DNA of 64,000 nt from an uncultured Desulfobacter sp. (GCF_963666675.1 NZ_OY762929.1:4622001-4686000), one strand, 5' to 3'. Counted from the first letter of the stretch, positions 54,301-62,769 are shown. The notes: generated by a model from the letters alone, not told the origin. Made by a program: numbers and translations.

Positions 54301-54509
54301 TTGGTAATCGTCTCAAAAAAATAGGAGGGCAAGCCCAGATCATAAAGCAAAATACCGGCTGCTCTATTGATGCAGTCGGCAGTGATCAATCCTTGTGCGG
54401 AAAGATCAATGACCGCTTCATATAGAATACTTGGGTTAAGGTTAACACGTTTGGCCTGTTTAATGATGTAAGTCCCTGGTGAGACGGGACTTTTGATGGT
54501 GGTTTCCAT
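51375..54509 (-). CDS. Large NAD-type glutamate dehydrogenase
   Basis: The 1,044-residue protein belongs to the large NAD-dependent glutamate dehydrogenases (about 115 kDa class). It has a long N-terminal regulatory region without clear motifs. A C-terminal catalytic core follows, with GTHLRADDIARGGLRMIRVT, GSKGVVVPHPLYASYSMQAL and a later nucleotide-binding half with FIPCGGFKDTINRGNVRGFT. Such enzymes usually degrade glutamate. GGAGAC precedes the ATG. Its pairing with gdhA gives this cell one enzyme likely for synthesis and one for breakdown. Confidence 0.9.
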   Translation of the reverse strand: METTIKSPVSPGTYIIKQAKRVNLNPSILYEAVIDLSAQGLITADCINRAAGILLYDLGLPSYFFETITKDLLTNILSAIAKGLRVRGDSVDLFPWVADIDFSLWENTHAPRVRIATVETRQAMESMLDNQLVGHRREYYYNPEKAYYTYVFWAASILDMPADKLSGSRFLFDLDKKYNQTPRLTRNRYEMFLETVENEVTPVIEVFPLAETDETRFMFNSDFEKPQVELLRKLFSDHGLTITRAYWEPYRTKAGVPSSICSLYVTGDLSGSLEELIVDDLRAFLSFRVSEIIRLYVDGRLNFRQMLFAGNAVDFIHMFIYKERGTHGDKEIMDSLENADHKAAFASRVHESNKFTYVSRKIMETVCANPDLVKVLFKLFDDRFNPAGLCDGDEDKLNRAWEGFEQTLAVRFMDNPLGRDIFAFMFQFIRATLKTNFYKSEKRSFAFRMDNRILDPLVFEQFVFGVFFVNGHYATGTHLRADDIARGGLRMIRVTPGNHALELDNAVMLNYALGPKAQRLKHKDICESGSKGVVVPHPLYASYSMQALYDYTDGIMDLMLPDQDVVDHYKKPEMIFFGPDEGTAPLMDKVALRAKDRGYDHWRTITTGKSFGIPHDTYGILDNGDVFGLLVHDDNSTELAVNGKTDMIASDMEDIWQRIGNRIEISGMTTTSVMGAFRTMIDHYGVKETDLNLMITGGPDGDLGANEIQCYKGKICLVIDGGSILFDPDGLDRQALTQIAFMRHTAPRVNSLGYPVEKLGPKGFIVPLKGKDISLPDGTLVTDGAVFHRNFLTDPSNRKYIEQANIQAFIPCGGFKDTINRGNVRGFTENFAELKYIVEGANVFFDDAARRFIASSTGIKQIKDSSANKGGVFSSAVAEVLTAFLLEDDYEERLLNHVDTRWALIRDIMDLVADYARAETSMLIRIHESDPSVPLFVLSEMTSEEIFAFQGVVADHIDEVLSDEDLLWQVLQTYIPKVLAESMGKDAVLKIMNAEKLKSYRNAIITKKIASMAFYSHGTNWEAYVQTAVGDFAGAVADLFNDGK

Positions 54510-54668
54510 GAAGTCTCCTTGGATTTGACATGCTCATTTTGATCAACCGGTCTGCTTCTATACCCTTAGCCATGCCGGGTCAACAATAAAGTTAGGCATT
54601 CATAAAAATAAGTACGCGTTTTTTAATCCAGCCAAAAAAAACAACGATTTATTTTAAGAAAAGATCCC

Positions 54669-55718
54669 TTGACCGGCATATTGACAAGCCTGCCGGACAT
54701 GATAGGATACCTTGGATTCTTTAACGTCGAACAGGATATGAATGTCATGCCCCAGAACACCGTATTTTCGCCTTCGGGCCCGGCCCGGGTGGTCGTCATG
54801 GATACCCCGCCCCCCATACCCAAAGTTTTTGTTAAACTCATCACATTGTCCATGATCCGTCCTTCAACCTTGGGCCAGGATACGGTTCTTGAAAAAATCT
54901 GTCTGGTGTACCCCGGGGTCACCATTGATCCGGAGAAGGTAAACAGGTTCAAGCAGGTGTGCGGATACGACCAGAACAGATCGGGTGTGCCGGCAACCTA
55001 TATTCAGTCTCTGCTCATCGGCATGATGTCACAGTTCATATCATCTTCATTCTTTCCCATCAACCCCATGGGGCTAATCCAGACCGGCCAGTCCTTTGAA
55101 CTGGTCCAGCCGGTGGCACCAGGTATGAAACTGGATCTTTACTGCCGGATTCTGGATATGACCCGAACGGAAAAAGGCGTTGTCTCCCGGTTTCTTATGG
55201 AAGCGGCTGTCGCCGGTGACCATCCTGAGAACAAAGGCCTTGCAGCCTCAGATGAAAAAGAGCTGGTGTGGCAGGGAATTGCCACCTATCTGACCCGATC
55301 CAAATCTAAGAAACCAAAGGAAAAAAAGCAACCGTCCCAGGACACCCCCCTGCCGGTGAAGGAGATCATCGAAGTGCCCGAAAATACAGGCCGGAGTTAT
55401 GCCCGGGTATCCCGGGATTTCAACCCCCATCATCTTTATACCTGGACTGCCCTGCCCATGGGCTTTAAACAACCCATTGCCCACGGCATCTGGAGCATGG
55501 CCCGGGCCGGGGCAAGCCTCGAAAAGGCAGCGGGGCATCCAGCACTCACAGGCATGGACGGAGCCATGAAACTGCCTATATTCATGCCCGCCCGGATCAC
55601 CCTGGGGTATACTTTTTCGGGATCTGAAGCCCGGTTTGAACTGCGGGACAAAGCCCAAGAGATTCCGCATCTGAAAGGCAGTTTTCACTTTTCTCCAACA
55701 AAAATTGATACCAATTAA
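54669..55718 (+). CDS. MaoC-like acyl-CoA dehydratase domain protein
   Basis: The 349-residue protein appears to hold two hot-dog-fold halves. The second carries the MaoC signature: YARVSRDFNPHHLYTWTALP (hydratase motif with the Asp and His) and QPIAHGIWSMARAGASLE. It probably hydrates or dehydrates acyl-CoA thioesters in fatty-acid metabolism. A basic hinge, RSKSKKPKEKKQPSQ, separates the halves. The annotated TTG start has no good ribosome binding site; ATG 54738 or 54747 may be the true start. Confidence 0.75.
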   Translation: MTGILTSLPDMIGYLGFFNVEQDMNVMPQNTVFSPSGPARVVVMDTPPPIPKVFVKLITLSMIRPSTLGQDTVLEKICLVYPGVTIDPEKVNRFKQVCGYDQNRSGVPATYIQSLLIGMMSQFISSSFFPINPMGLIQTGQSFELVQPVAPGMKLDLYCRILDMTRTEKGVVSRFLMEAAVAGDHPENKGLAASDEKELVWQGIATYLTRSKSKKPKEKKQPSQDTPLPVKEIIEVPENTGRSYARVSRDFNPHHLYTWTALPMGFKQPIAHGIWSMARAGASLEKAAGHPALTGMDGAMKLPIFMPARITLGYTFSGSEARFELRDKAQEIPHLKGSFHFSPTKIDTN

Positions 55719-55776
55719 CGGCGGAAGTCACGGAAAGCCCAAGCTATCTTCTGTGTTTTCCATGGTTAATCTTTTT

Positions 55777-55875
55777 CATATAACGGCCATGGGCCGACCT
55801 GGTCTATCAACACCCAGGCTCGCCCCACAACAAACAAATGAAAGAAACTTAGTAACTTATTGGTACTTTCATATA
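55777..55875 (+). repeat. Dispersed double-hairpin element, copy R5
   Basis: First of a tandem pair. It is more diverged: it reads AACGGCCATGGGCCGACC with the pairing partner GCCCC, and hairpin 2 is only partly paired. Closest to R1. Confidence 0.75.
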
Positions 55876-55968
55876 AAACAGCCATGGGCTGACCTGACAT
55901 ATCAGCACGGAAGGACAGCCCACAACGAAGATTGAAAGAACTCAAGTAGTTATTGAGACTTTCATATA
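55870..55968 (+). repeat. Dispersed double-hairpin element, copy R6
   Basis: Second of the pair, sharing CATATA with R5. Hairpin 1 is GGGCTGACCT/AGGACAGCCC as in R3. It ends 23 bp before the ATG of the DMT exporter at 55992. Confidence 0.8.
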
Positions 55969-55991
55969 AAAAAAATATTTGAAAGGACATT

Positions 55992-56876
55992 ATGGGATCC
56001 GCCTTTGCGCTGGCATGTGCATTTTTCTGGGCCTTTGCCGTTATCCTGTTTAAAAAAGCAGGGGAAAGTTTTTCGCCCATTGCCCTGAATATTTATAAAA
56101 GTGTTGTGGCTGTCTTTTTGATCGGCCTGACCATGCTGGTTTTGGGCATTCCTTTTTTTCCGGAGGTGGAACCACGAGTATGGTGGATTCTTGTCCTATC
56201 AGGAATATTCGGCATTACCCTGGCCGACGTATTTTACTTTTCCAGCCTCAACCACCTGGGTGCCGGCATGGTGGCAGTGGTGGAGTGTCTGTATCTGCCC
56301 TGCGTTCTCGTTTTTTCTTACATCCTTTTAGGCGAACGTATAGGGTTTTCGGGGATCATCGGAAGTGCCCTTGTCCTTTGTGCCATTCTCGTGGGCGCGG
56401 TTCCCCTAAAGGATTTAACCTCCGGGAACTTAGGCAAAGGCCAAAATCTGTGGGGAATTTTTGCAGGGGTTCTTGCCATGATGTTCGTGGCACTGGGCAT
56501 TGTGGTTGCCAAGGATGTACTGGACCAGGCCGATGTTTTCTGGGCCACCTTTGTCAGGGTGGCTGCCGGGTTAGTCGGCCTTATACCCATTGTGTTGTGT
56601 CACCCGGAACGAATGCGGTTTGCCCGGGAGCTTAAATTTTCAAAAGCCTGGCTCAATGCTTTTCCGGCAACAGTGAGCGGCAACTACATTGCCCTGGTGC
56701 TCTGGGTGGCGGGAATGAAATACACCACGGCATCCAGGGCCGCCGTCCTGAACCAGATGTCCACCATCTTTCTTTTTATCCTGGCCACGGTGTGGCTCAA
56801 GGAAAAAATGACGGCCCAGCGGCTGGCCGCCATTGTGCTGGCGGTTTCCGGGGCTTATCTTGTAACCGTTAATTAA
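55992..56876 (+). CDS. DMT-superfamily (EamA) transporter
   Basis: The 294-residue protein has ten predicted helices in two EamA repeats (ALACAFFWAFAVILFKKAGE at the start; LNQMSTIFLFILATVWLKEK in the second repeat). EamA proteins export small metabolites such as amino acids; the substrate is not predictable here. The GAAAGGAC site precedes the ATG, right after two copies of the dispersed repeat. It shares this leader type with the 4Fe-4S gene at 2017. Confidence 0.87.
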   Translation: MGSAFALACAFFWAFAVILFKKAGESFSPIALNIYKSVVAVFLIGLTMLVLGIPFFPEVEPRVWWILVLSGIFGITLADVFYFSSLNHLGAGMVAVVECLYLPCVLVFSYILLGERIGFSGIIGSALVLCAILVGAVPLKDLTSGNLGKGQNLWGIFAGVLAMMFVALGIVVAKDVLDQADVFWATFVRVAAGLVGLIPIVLCHPERMRFARELKFSKAWLNAFPATVSGNYIALVLWVAGMKYTTASRAAVLNQMSTIFLFILATVWLKEKMTAQRLAAIVLAVSGAYLVTVN

Positions 56877-56942
56877 TCAATGACCGGCCGAAAAGACAGG
56901 TTTAAAAACCCTCTTTAAATCACGCCGGATTTATTGTAATCA

Positions 56943-58316
56943 ATGGGCATGGAGGAGACAATAAAACCGCGGCCCATGCGTGTGGCCATTGTGGATGATG
57001 AGCCGATTGCATGCAGGGAAATAGAACGAGGACTCAGCCGCCGGTCCGATTATGAAATTGAATCATTTGGGGCTGGCCAAGCGTTTGTCCAGCGCATGAA
57101 AACAACCCATTTTGATCTGCTGCTCTGTGATTTGAAACTGCCGGGCATGGACGGCATGGAAGTGCTTTCCACGGTTAAAAAAGAATCCCCTGACACCGAG
57201 GTTATTATTTTTACGGGTTTCGGCTCAGTTGAGACTGCGGTTGAAGCGGTCCAGGCAGGCGCCTTCCATTTTCTGGTCAAGCCGGTGAAGATGGATCTGC
57301 TCTTCTCTTTGAGTCAACGGGCGCTAAAGGCTGTCCAGCTGGTCCGGGAAACAGAAGCACTTAAAAAAGCGTTGATCAAACAGTCCCGGGAACAGTTTCT
57401 CATCGGTCACTCCCCGGCCATACAGGGCGTGCTCCGGATGATAGAGAAGGTCAAATCCCTGAACTGCAGCGTGTTAATCCAGGGAGAGAGCGGCACCGGC
57501 AAGGAGCTTGTGGCCCGGGCCCTTCATTTTTTAGGGGCACGCAAAAAAGAGCCGTTCATTGCCTTTTCCTGCGGTGGTTTCTCCGATGATCTGATTACCA
57601 ACGAATTGTTCGGCCATGAAAAAGGGGCCTTTACCGGGGCAACGGCCACCAAAATCGGATTACTGGAATCGGCTGACAAGGGCACGATTTTTTTAGATGA
57701 AATCGGCATGATGCCGCCGAATATGCAGGTCAAGCTGTTACGGTTCATCCAGGAGAGAAATCTGCTTCGGGTGGGCGGAACCAATCCCATTGCGGTGGAT
57801 GCCCGCCTGGTCGCCGCCGGCAACCACGACATGAAAAAAGAGGTTGAGCTGAACAATTTCAGGGAAGATCTCTACTACCGCCTTAATGTGGTTACCATTA
57901 TGCTACCCCCCCTGCGGCACCGCAAGGAGGATATCCCCCTGCTCATCCAGCATTTTCTGACCCGGTACAACAAACAGTTTAAGAAAGAGGTCTCCGGTGT
58001 GGACAAAAAAGCCATGGCGATCCTCAACCAGTATCCGTTTCCAGGCAATGTCCGGGAACTTGAAAACATTGTTGAACGCGGCGTCGCCCTGACTGAAAAC
58101 AAATATATCGGCTGTGAGGATCTGCCCCGGGATCTCATGGAACTTTCATTTACCAGTGTGGATGAATCCCAGCTTGAGTCCCTGGAAGAGGTTGAAAAAA
58201 AATACATTGAAAAGGTGCTGGAACAAACCGCCTTCAACAAAGGCCAAGCCGCCCAGATCCTGAAACTTCCCAGAACGACCCTGTGGCGAAAAATGAAAAA
58301 ATATCGTTTGGAATAA
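56943..58316 (+). CDS. Sigma-54-dependent response regulator (NtrC family)
   Basis: The 457-residue protein has a receiver domain (VAIVDDEP; phospho-Asp in LLLCDLKLPGMDG; Lys in FLVKPVK) and an AAA+ domain with Walker A QGESGTGKELVARAL, the sigma-54 loop HEKGAFTGATATKIG and Walker B KGTIFLDEIGMMPPN. A Fis-type HTH ends the protein (NKGQAAQILKLPRTTLWRKM). It activates sigma-54 promoters. No histidine kinase is adjacent, so its signal is unknown. The start may be ATG 56943 or 56949. Confidence 0.93.
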   Translation: MGMEETIKPRPMRVAIVDDEPIACREIERGLSRRSDYEIESFGAGQAFVQRMKTTHFDLLLCDLKLPGMDGMEVLSTVKKESPDTEVIIFTGFGSVETAVEAVQAGAFHFLVKPVKMDLLFSLSQRALKAVQLVRETEALKKALIKQSREQFLIGHSPAIQGVLRMIEKVKSLNCSVLIQGESGTGKELVARALHFLGARKKEPFIAFSCGGFSDDLITNELFGHEKGAFTGATATKIGLLESADKGTIFLDEIGMMPPNMQVKLLRFIQERNLLRVGGTNPIAVDARLVAAGNHDMKKEVELNNFREDLYYRLNVVTIMLPPLRHRKEDIPLLIQHFLTRYNKQFKKEVSGVDKKAMAILNQYPFPGNVRELENIVERGVALTENKYIGCEDLPRDLMELSFTSVDESQLESLEEVEKKYIEKVLEQTAFNKGQAAQILKLPRTTLWRKMKKYRLE

Positions 58317-58418
58317 TCTGTTTTGTCTCAAATCAAACAATTTAGTCTTGGGTTTCGTTGTCCGGGATGGGTATTCTTCAATTAAGTTATGATCACCGTA
58401 TCAGAAAACAGCCAGTTT

Positions 58419-58450
58419 TTACGATTATGTGGAATTCCACATAATCGTAA
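58419..58450. repeat. Perfect 32-bp palindrome
   Basis: Two 16-base arms, the first reading TTACGATTATGTGGAA, are fully self-complementary with no loop. It lies in a non-coding region 100 bp after the response regulator and 140 bp before the 43-residue peptide gene. It could be an operator for a dimeric regulator, a recombination site or a cruciform. Confidence 0.7.
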
Positions 58451-58588
58451 TTATGTTGACTCTGCGGAGATAGATACATCCAATCCACCCTGATATCGCA
58501 GTTAATCATTGCTTTCGGATTTTAATCATCTTCAATATTCCGCATAATATTTGGGAGTATACCTCTAACAGCAATAGGAGGAACTCTC

Positions 58589-58720
58589 ATGAAAAAAATT
58601 AATGTAAACAATCAATCCAGACAAAATTGGCAACCGTTGACTGGCCGACCTCAGCTGTCGCCTCCTTTAAGTTTGGAGGCATTATATGGCACCGTTAGGC
58701 GTGGCGGTAGATGGGTTTAA
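58589..58720 (+). CDS. 43-residue peptide, possible secreted or modified peptide
   Basis: The ATG at 58589 has a strong AGGAGG site. The peptide starts MKKINVNNQSRQNW, continues with PQLSPPLSLEALYGTV and ends RRGGRWV. There is no signal peptide or Cys. A short leader-like front with an aromatic, glycine- and arginine-rich end resembles some ribosomal peptide precursors, but no maturase such as a radical SAM enzyme is visible nearby. I do not recognise the family. Confidence 0.55.
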   Translation: MKKINVNNQSRQNWQPLTGRPQLSPPLSLEALYGTVRRGGRWV

Positions 58721-58850
58721 ATATCGCTTACTTTAAAAAAGCGTTGAAATAAGTCCTGAATACAATTAAATATACATTATACACGCTTATACGCATCTAT
58801 CTCTTTAGGTGAACTCACAAAACAAAAAAATCTGTTTAGGAGGAACAAAA

Positions 58851-59009
58851 ATGGCTAATTGTTGCGATATGAAAGAAGGCGATCTGTTTGTTTGTGAAAC
58901 TTGCGGACTTGAATTAAAAGTGTCCACACCCTGTTCTTGCACTGCAGGATCTGAAGATGCTTGCTCAGTGCCGTTGATGTGCTGCGGAAAAGAGATGAAG
59001 AAACAATAA
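58851..59009 (+). CDS. Desulforedoxin-like small iron protein
   Basis: The start is ATG 58851 with AGGAGG. The 52-residue protein has CETCGLELKVSTPC and PLMCCGKEM, the Cys pattern of desulforedoxin-like domains, plus an insert CSCTAGSEDAC with extra cysteines. It probably binds iron and serves as a redox or metal-storage domain in the cytoplasm. A monocistronic unit seems likely. Confidence 0.8.
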   Translation: MANCCDMKEGDLFVCETCGLELKVSTPCSCTAGSEDACSVPLMCCGKEMKKQ

Positions 59010-59204
59010 TGCTCGACATTGGCCTTAATCTTTTTATGGCATGAGTGACGAGGGTAGTAGCTCCGGGATTTCCCTGTTACATTCACCTGATTTCAGTTCC
59101 TGAAACCATGGGTGGATTGAATTTGGCCGTCGGCGGAGCACACCGGCGATATACGAGAATGATCAATTTCAGGGAAGGTACGACGTTTTCCAGGTTACAC
59201 AGCA

Positions 59205-59834
59205 ATGAGAAACTTGGTCCACACTATCATCCAACAATCGAAACCTAAGTCGCCATACGTCATCGGCGTCTCTGGAATTGATGGTTCCGGAAAGGGCTAC
59301 ATCAGCAGGAAGCTTCAGGAACAGATTTGCGAATTGGGCCTGTCGTGTGCCGTCATCGGCATTGATGGATGGCTTGAACCTCCGAGCAAACGCTTTTCAG
59401 AATTCAACCCCGGAAGACATTTCTATGAACATGGCTTCCGATTCGATGAAATGCACAAGCAGTTATTTGAGCCGCTATGCGCTTTTGGCAACGTTGATTT
59501 TGTGGCAAAGCATGCTGATCCGACCAATGCCGAAGAAATGGTGAACTATCACTATCAAATAAACCGGCCGGATGTGATCATATTCGAGGGTATATTCTTA
59601 TTTCAAGACAGATTTGTGTTTGACTACTCGGTATGGGTTGAGTGCAGTTATAAGACCGCCCTCGAAAGGGCGCTGAATAGAAACCAAGAGGGTCTGACCA
59701 ATGACGAGATTCAGCGTGATTACCGCAACATCTATTTTGCAGCACAAAAAATACACATTGAAACCGATGATCCTCGCGGTAGATGTGATTTTATTATCCT
59801 GAACGATGATCGGGCACAAAAGGAGTGGCCCTGA
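59205..59834 (+). CDS. Uridine kinase-like P-loop protein
   Basis: The 209-residue protein has Walker A GVSGIDGSGKGYISRKL (about 21-37) and the uridine-kinase-like DGW motif in IGIDGWLEP. FEGIFLFQDRFV is the base-site region, and RDYRNIYFAAQKIHIET is a lid-like stretch. Probable nucleoside or other small-molecule kinase; the substrate is unconfirmed. Codon use and base content begin to shift to AT-rich after it. Confidence 0.75.
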   Translation: MRNLVHTIIQQSKPKSPYVIGVSGIDGSGKGYISRKLQEQICELGLSCAVIGIDGWLEPPSKRFSEFNPGRHFYEHGFRFDEMHKQLFEPLCAFGNVDFVAKHADPTNAEEMVNYHYQINRPDVIIFEGIFLFQDRFVFDYSVWVECSYKTALERALNRNQEGLTNDEIQRDYRNIYFAAQKIHIETDDPRGRCDFIILNDDRAQKEWP

Positions 59835-60901
59835 TTTAAGATAGGGCTCCCCATCAATTAACTGAATTCTTAAGTGATTGTTGTTTTCCATAATTTTAAT
59901 TAGAGCTATCCAAAAAAATGAAAATACGATTTCAGTTAATTCTATCTTTAATAATTTTTATCCTCTGCACAGGTATAGTCGGGATTGTGGGGATGCGTTA
60001 CATTGCTGCAACAAATAGAGCTTTCAAAGAAGTGGCAGACACAGATATCCCCTCTATAACATCATTATTAGAGATAAAGGCTCTTTCTCGTCAAATTTCC
60101 ATAAAATCAATTGAATATTCGTTGAGAGGTGATCCAAGAGATAAGGAGAAAACCCTTGAATCAATAGAGAATTTAAAAAAACAACTTGAACTTATTGAAG
60201 ATACAATAACCAGAGAATCGTTTTTAATAATTTCCGATAATGTATCGCTTTTTTTAAAAAATATAAATGAATACATTCGCTTTTCGGAGCGTGAACCAGT
60301 GCTTTTACTGTTGGAAAAGCAAAAGTTTGTTCATGGGGCAAGAAAGGAACTGATTCATTATATTGACGGGCTCAATCAGATAAACAACGAAGGTGAATTG
60401 CTCCAGCTGTCATACATTAAAAGCGAATCAAGGCGAGCTTCTATTAAAGTTCTGGAATATTATATTAGAGGGGCTGAAGATGATAAATCAAAGGCCAAGG
60501 ACGCCATAACTATACTTAAAAATATTAGAGGAAATTTTACGGTCACATCAAGACTCGCTCCTTTGATTGTTCAAAATATTATCAAGAGGTTAGATTCATT
60601 CATATTTGAATCGGAAAAATACCTTCAAAACATAACACATACTGGTAACCCACTAAATAAAATCGTCTTACTTCAATCCGAAGTTCATAAATCCCGTAAG
60701 GAGTTAATTCACTCCCTATATCCAAGCATCAAAACAGAAAAACAGGAATTAAGCGATGCAGTCAAAGAAACTGAAAAAACGATTAAAAATTCTATTAATT
60801 CTTTGATTTATTCAATCATCATTATCTCATTGGGAGCCATAATTCTTGGAATTCTCATTTCTCGTTTAATCGTAAACAAAATTGAAATTATTAAAGAGGC
60901 C

Positions 60902-60905
60902 GCAG
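60902..60905 (+). repeat. Target-site duplication GCAG, left copy
   Basis: Matches 62770-62773 at the right end of the IS. Removing one copy plus the IS restores the sensor frame. Confidence 0.7.
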
Positions 60906-60984
60906 CGGTGTTTGTCAAGAAAGTTGTCGCCTCAAGCGCATTTTTTGTGAAATTTTTAGGTATAAATTTTCACTGTTGTTTTTA

Positions 60985-61117
60985 CCCTTACCCCAAAAAA
61001 TTTGTAGCTCCATTCCAGGATAAGTCAAGAAAAAAATCGGTTCCTCCCAGAGGGTCCCTCCCATTTTTTTCTTGACTTATCCTTCCATTCCCGCAGGATT
61101 TTTTTTGGGGATAAGGG
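60985..61117. repeat. Long hairpin inside the IS
   Basis: A perfect 19-bp stem pairs 61018-61036 with 61064-61082, the first arm reading GGATAAGTCAAGAAAAAAA. It is embedded in an outer imperfect stem (60985-61000 with 61101-61117, CCCCAAAAAA/TTTTTTGGGG). It lies downstream of the transposase genes, next to the element's end. Confidence 0.75.
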
Positions 61118-61151
61118 AAAAACATAATTATGTCTGGGGGTAACCTTTATA

Positions 61152-62198
61152 TTAAGCTGCTGGACGGTTATCGTTTTTTTCAGGATTAAGAGAGACTTCT
61201 GTTACCACAGTCCAATCTCTGATTCCACGGCTCCAACGTTCTGGTTTTTTTGCCTTTGCTTCCAGATATACCTTTTGACGGGCCTCTAAAATCGTCCTAT
61301 CTGCCCCTGTATGCCTTTCATTTGGGGTAACAAATTTTATACCACTGTGACGGTGGACATTATTGTACCAGCGAACAAAATTCAGTACCCATTCTCTACA
61401 GGCCTCCAAGCTCTCAAAAGGGCCGGAAGGGTATGAAGGGGCATATTTCAGGGTTTTGAACAATGCTTCTGAATAAGGATTATCGTTACTTACCGACGGC
61501 CGACTGAATGAGGGGACAACTCCAAGTTGCTGAAGAGTGCACAGCATGGTCGCACCTTTCATCGGGGAGCCATTATCTGAATGAAGCACTATTTCATTGC
61601 CATTTACACCCTCTGACAGATACCCCCTTTTTACAAGCTCGGAGGCCAGCTCATCACTTTGCCTGTCATGGACTTCCCAAGCTACTATCTTACGACTGTA
61701 AATATCCGTTATCATATAAAGGTAATAAAACGAACCCTTTAGCGCCGCTGGAAGGTAGGTTATATCCCATGTCCAGACCTGATTAGGCCCTGTTGCTGTA
61801 AAACCCGTCGGTTTTTTATTTGTTTTATACCGGGTTTTACCTCTATGGTTCTGAAGACCGTTCTCTCTCAGTGTCCTATAGAAGCTTGCTTCGGATGCGA
61901 CATAGATCCCCTGATCACAAAGCATGGGAACAATCTGGCTTGGCGGTAAGCTTCCATACTCCTGACTATTACAAATATCTATAATCATATGTTTTTCTTC
62001 TTCAGACAATTTGTTTGCAGGATTTCTTTCTGCATGGGGGCGCTTATCTTCTATTTCAGCAGTCGTTTTTTTCTGCCACCGCTGTAAGGTCCTTTCTGAA
62101 ATTCCTATTATTTCACAAGCCTTACATTGGCGAGCACCGGATTTACAAGCTTCTTCCACCAAAGACAATATCTGCATTTTGTCTTCAGTAGGAATCAT
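61152..62198 (-). CDS. IS3-family transposase OrfB (DDE integrase)
   Basis: The 348-residue protein has the rve DDE catalytic core: VWTWDITYLPAA (first Asp), VLHSDNGSPMKGATML (second Asp) and NPYSEALFKTLKY (Glu). A helix-turn-helix near the start reads ACEIIGISERTLQRWQ. It begins with ATG at 62198 overlapping orfA by 14 bp, with a nine-base A run in orfA 30 bp before. A minus-one shift there reads into a stop, so coupling rather than a classic minus-one fusion is likely. Confidence 0.9.
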   Translation of the reverse strand: MIPTEDKMQILSLVEEACKSGARQCKACEIIGISERTLQRWQKKTTAEIEDKRPHAERNPANKLSEEEKHMIIDICNSQEYGSLPPSQIVPMLCDQGIYVASEASFYRTLRENGLQNHRGKTRYKTNKKPTGFTATGPNQVWTWDITYLPAALKGSFYYLYMITDIYSRKIVAWEVHDRQSDELASELVKRGYLSEGVNGNEIVLHSDNGSPMKGATMLCTLQQLGVVPSFSRPSVSNDNPYSEALFKTLKYAPSYPSGPFESLEACREWVLNFVRWYNNVHRHSGIKFVTPNERHTGADRTILEARQKVYLEAKAKKPERWSRGIRDWTVVTEVSLNPEKNDNRPAA

Positions 62199-62718
62199 TC
62201 TTCCCCTTTGTCCCCCCAGATGTCCTGGACTTTTTTTTTAACACAAGCAGGGCGGCAGCTTCTGCTAACGCTTTCTCCTTACGGGTTAATTCTTTTTCAA
62301 GGGCTTTAGTCTTGCGTTGCAATTCTTGCTCTTTTTGCTTGGTTTTCTTGACAAAATTTTGATCGGGGCTCTTTCTACATCCGGATATACAGTCTTTCTT
62401 CCACTCTTCTAACTGTTCCGGGTATATTCCATGTTTCCGGCAATATTCATTTTTTTCTGCTTCACTTAACGACGCAGTTTCCAATACTGCCTGAAATTTC
62501 CTCTCGGCTGACCAGGTTTTCTTCTTCGAGCCCACTGTACTCCCATTCCTTTTTTTGTAATTTCTTAGCCAGGTTGCTACCGTTGAATTTGGAACGTTAG
62601 CCTCTTTTGAAAAGTTTACCATCGGCGTGCCTGGGTTTAAAAGAATTTTCTGAATCATTGCCGTTTTGAATTCTTGTGTATACTCCACGTTTTCATATCC
62701 ATTCCACGCCCTGTTCAA
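62185..62718 (-). CDS. IS3-family transposase OrfA
   Basis: The 177-residue protein has two HTH segments (MVNFSKEANVPNSTVATWLR and ILPEQLEEWKK-like region, KHGIYPEQLEEWKKD) and a Lys-rich coiled coil (ELQRKTKALEKELTRKEKAL). It binds IS ends with OrfB. It starts 50 bp inside the right end of the element and is complete. Confidence 0.87.
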   Translation of the reverse strand: MNRAWNGYENVEYTQEFKTAMIQKILLNPGTPMVNFSKEANVPNSTVATWLRNYKKRNGSTVGSKKKTWSAERKFQAVLETASLSEAEKNEYCRKHGIYPEQLEEWKKDCISGCRKSPDQNFVKKTKQKEQELQRKTKALEKELTRKEKALAEAAALLVLKKKSRTSGGTKGKNDSY

Positions 62719-62769
62719 ATTGTCTTATTGGCTTTTCGTTCGACACGACAACTATCCTGACACATCGGG

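Larger units (their letters stand above)
60906..62769 (-). mobile_element. IS3-family insertion sequence, 1,864 bp
   Basis: A complete-looking element with two transposase ORFs (orfA 62185-62718, orfB 61152-62198, both minus). It has imperfect terminal inverted repeats (left GTCAAGAAAGTTGTCG and right GTCAGGATAGTTGTCG, 14 of 16 identical) and a four-base target duplication. It splits the HAMP sensor. Its 60985-61117 part carries a long hairpin. All key residues are present, so it may be active. Confidence 0.9.

Noticed and set aside
62185..62240. Classic minus-one frameshift fusion of IS3 orfA and orfB at the nine-A run
   Set aside because: The minus-one frame meets a stop before orfB; orfB lies in the plus-one frame and starts at its own ATG.
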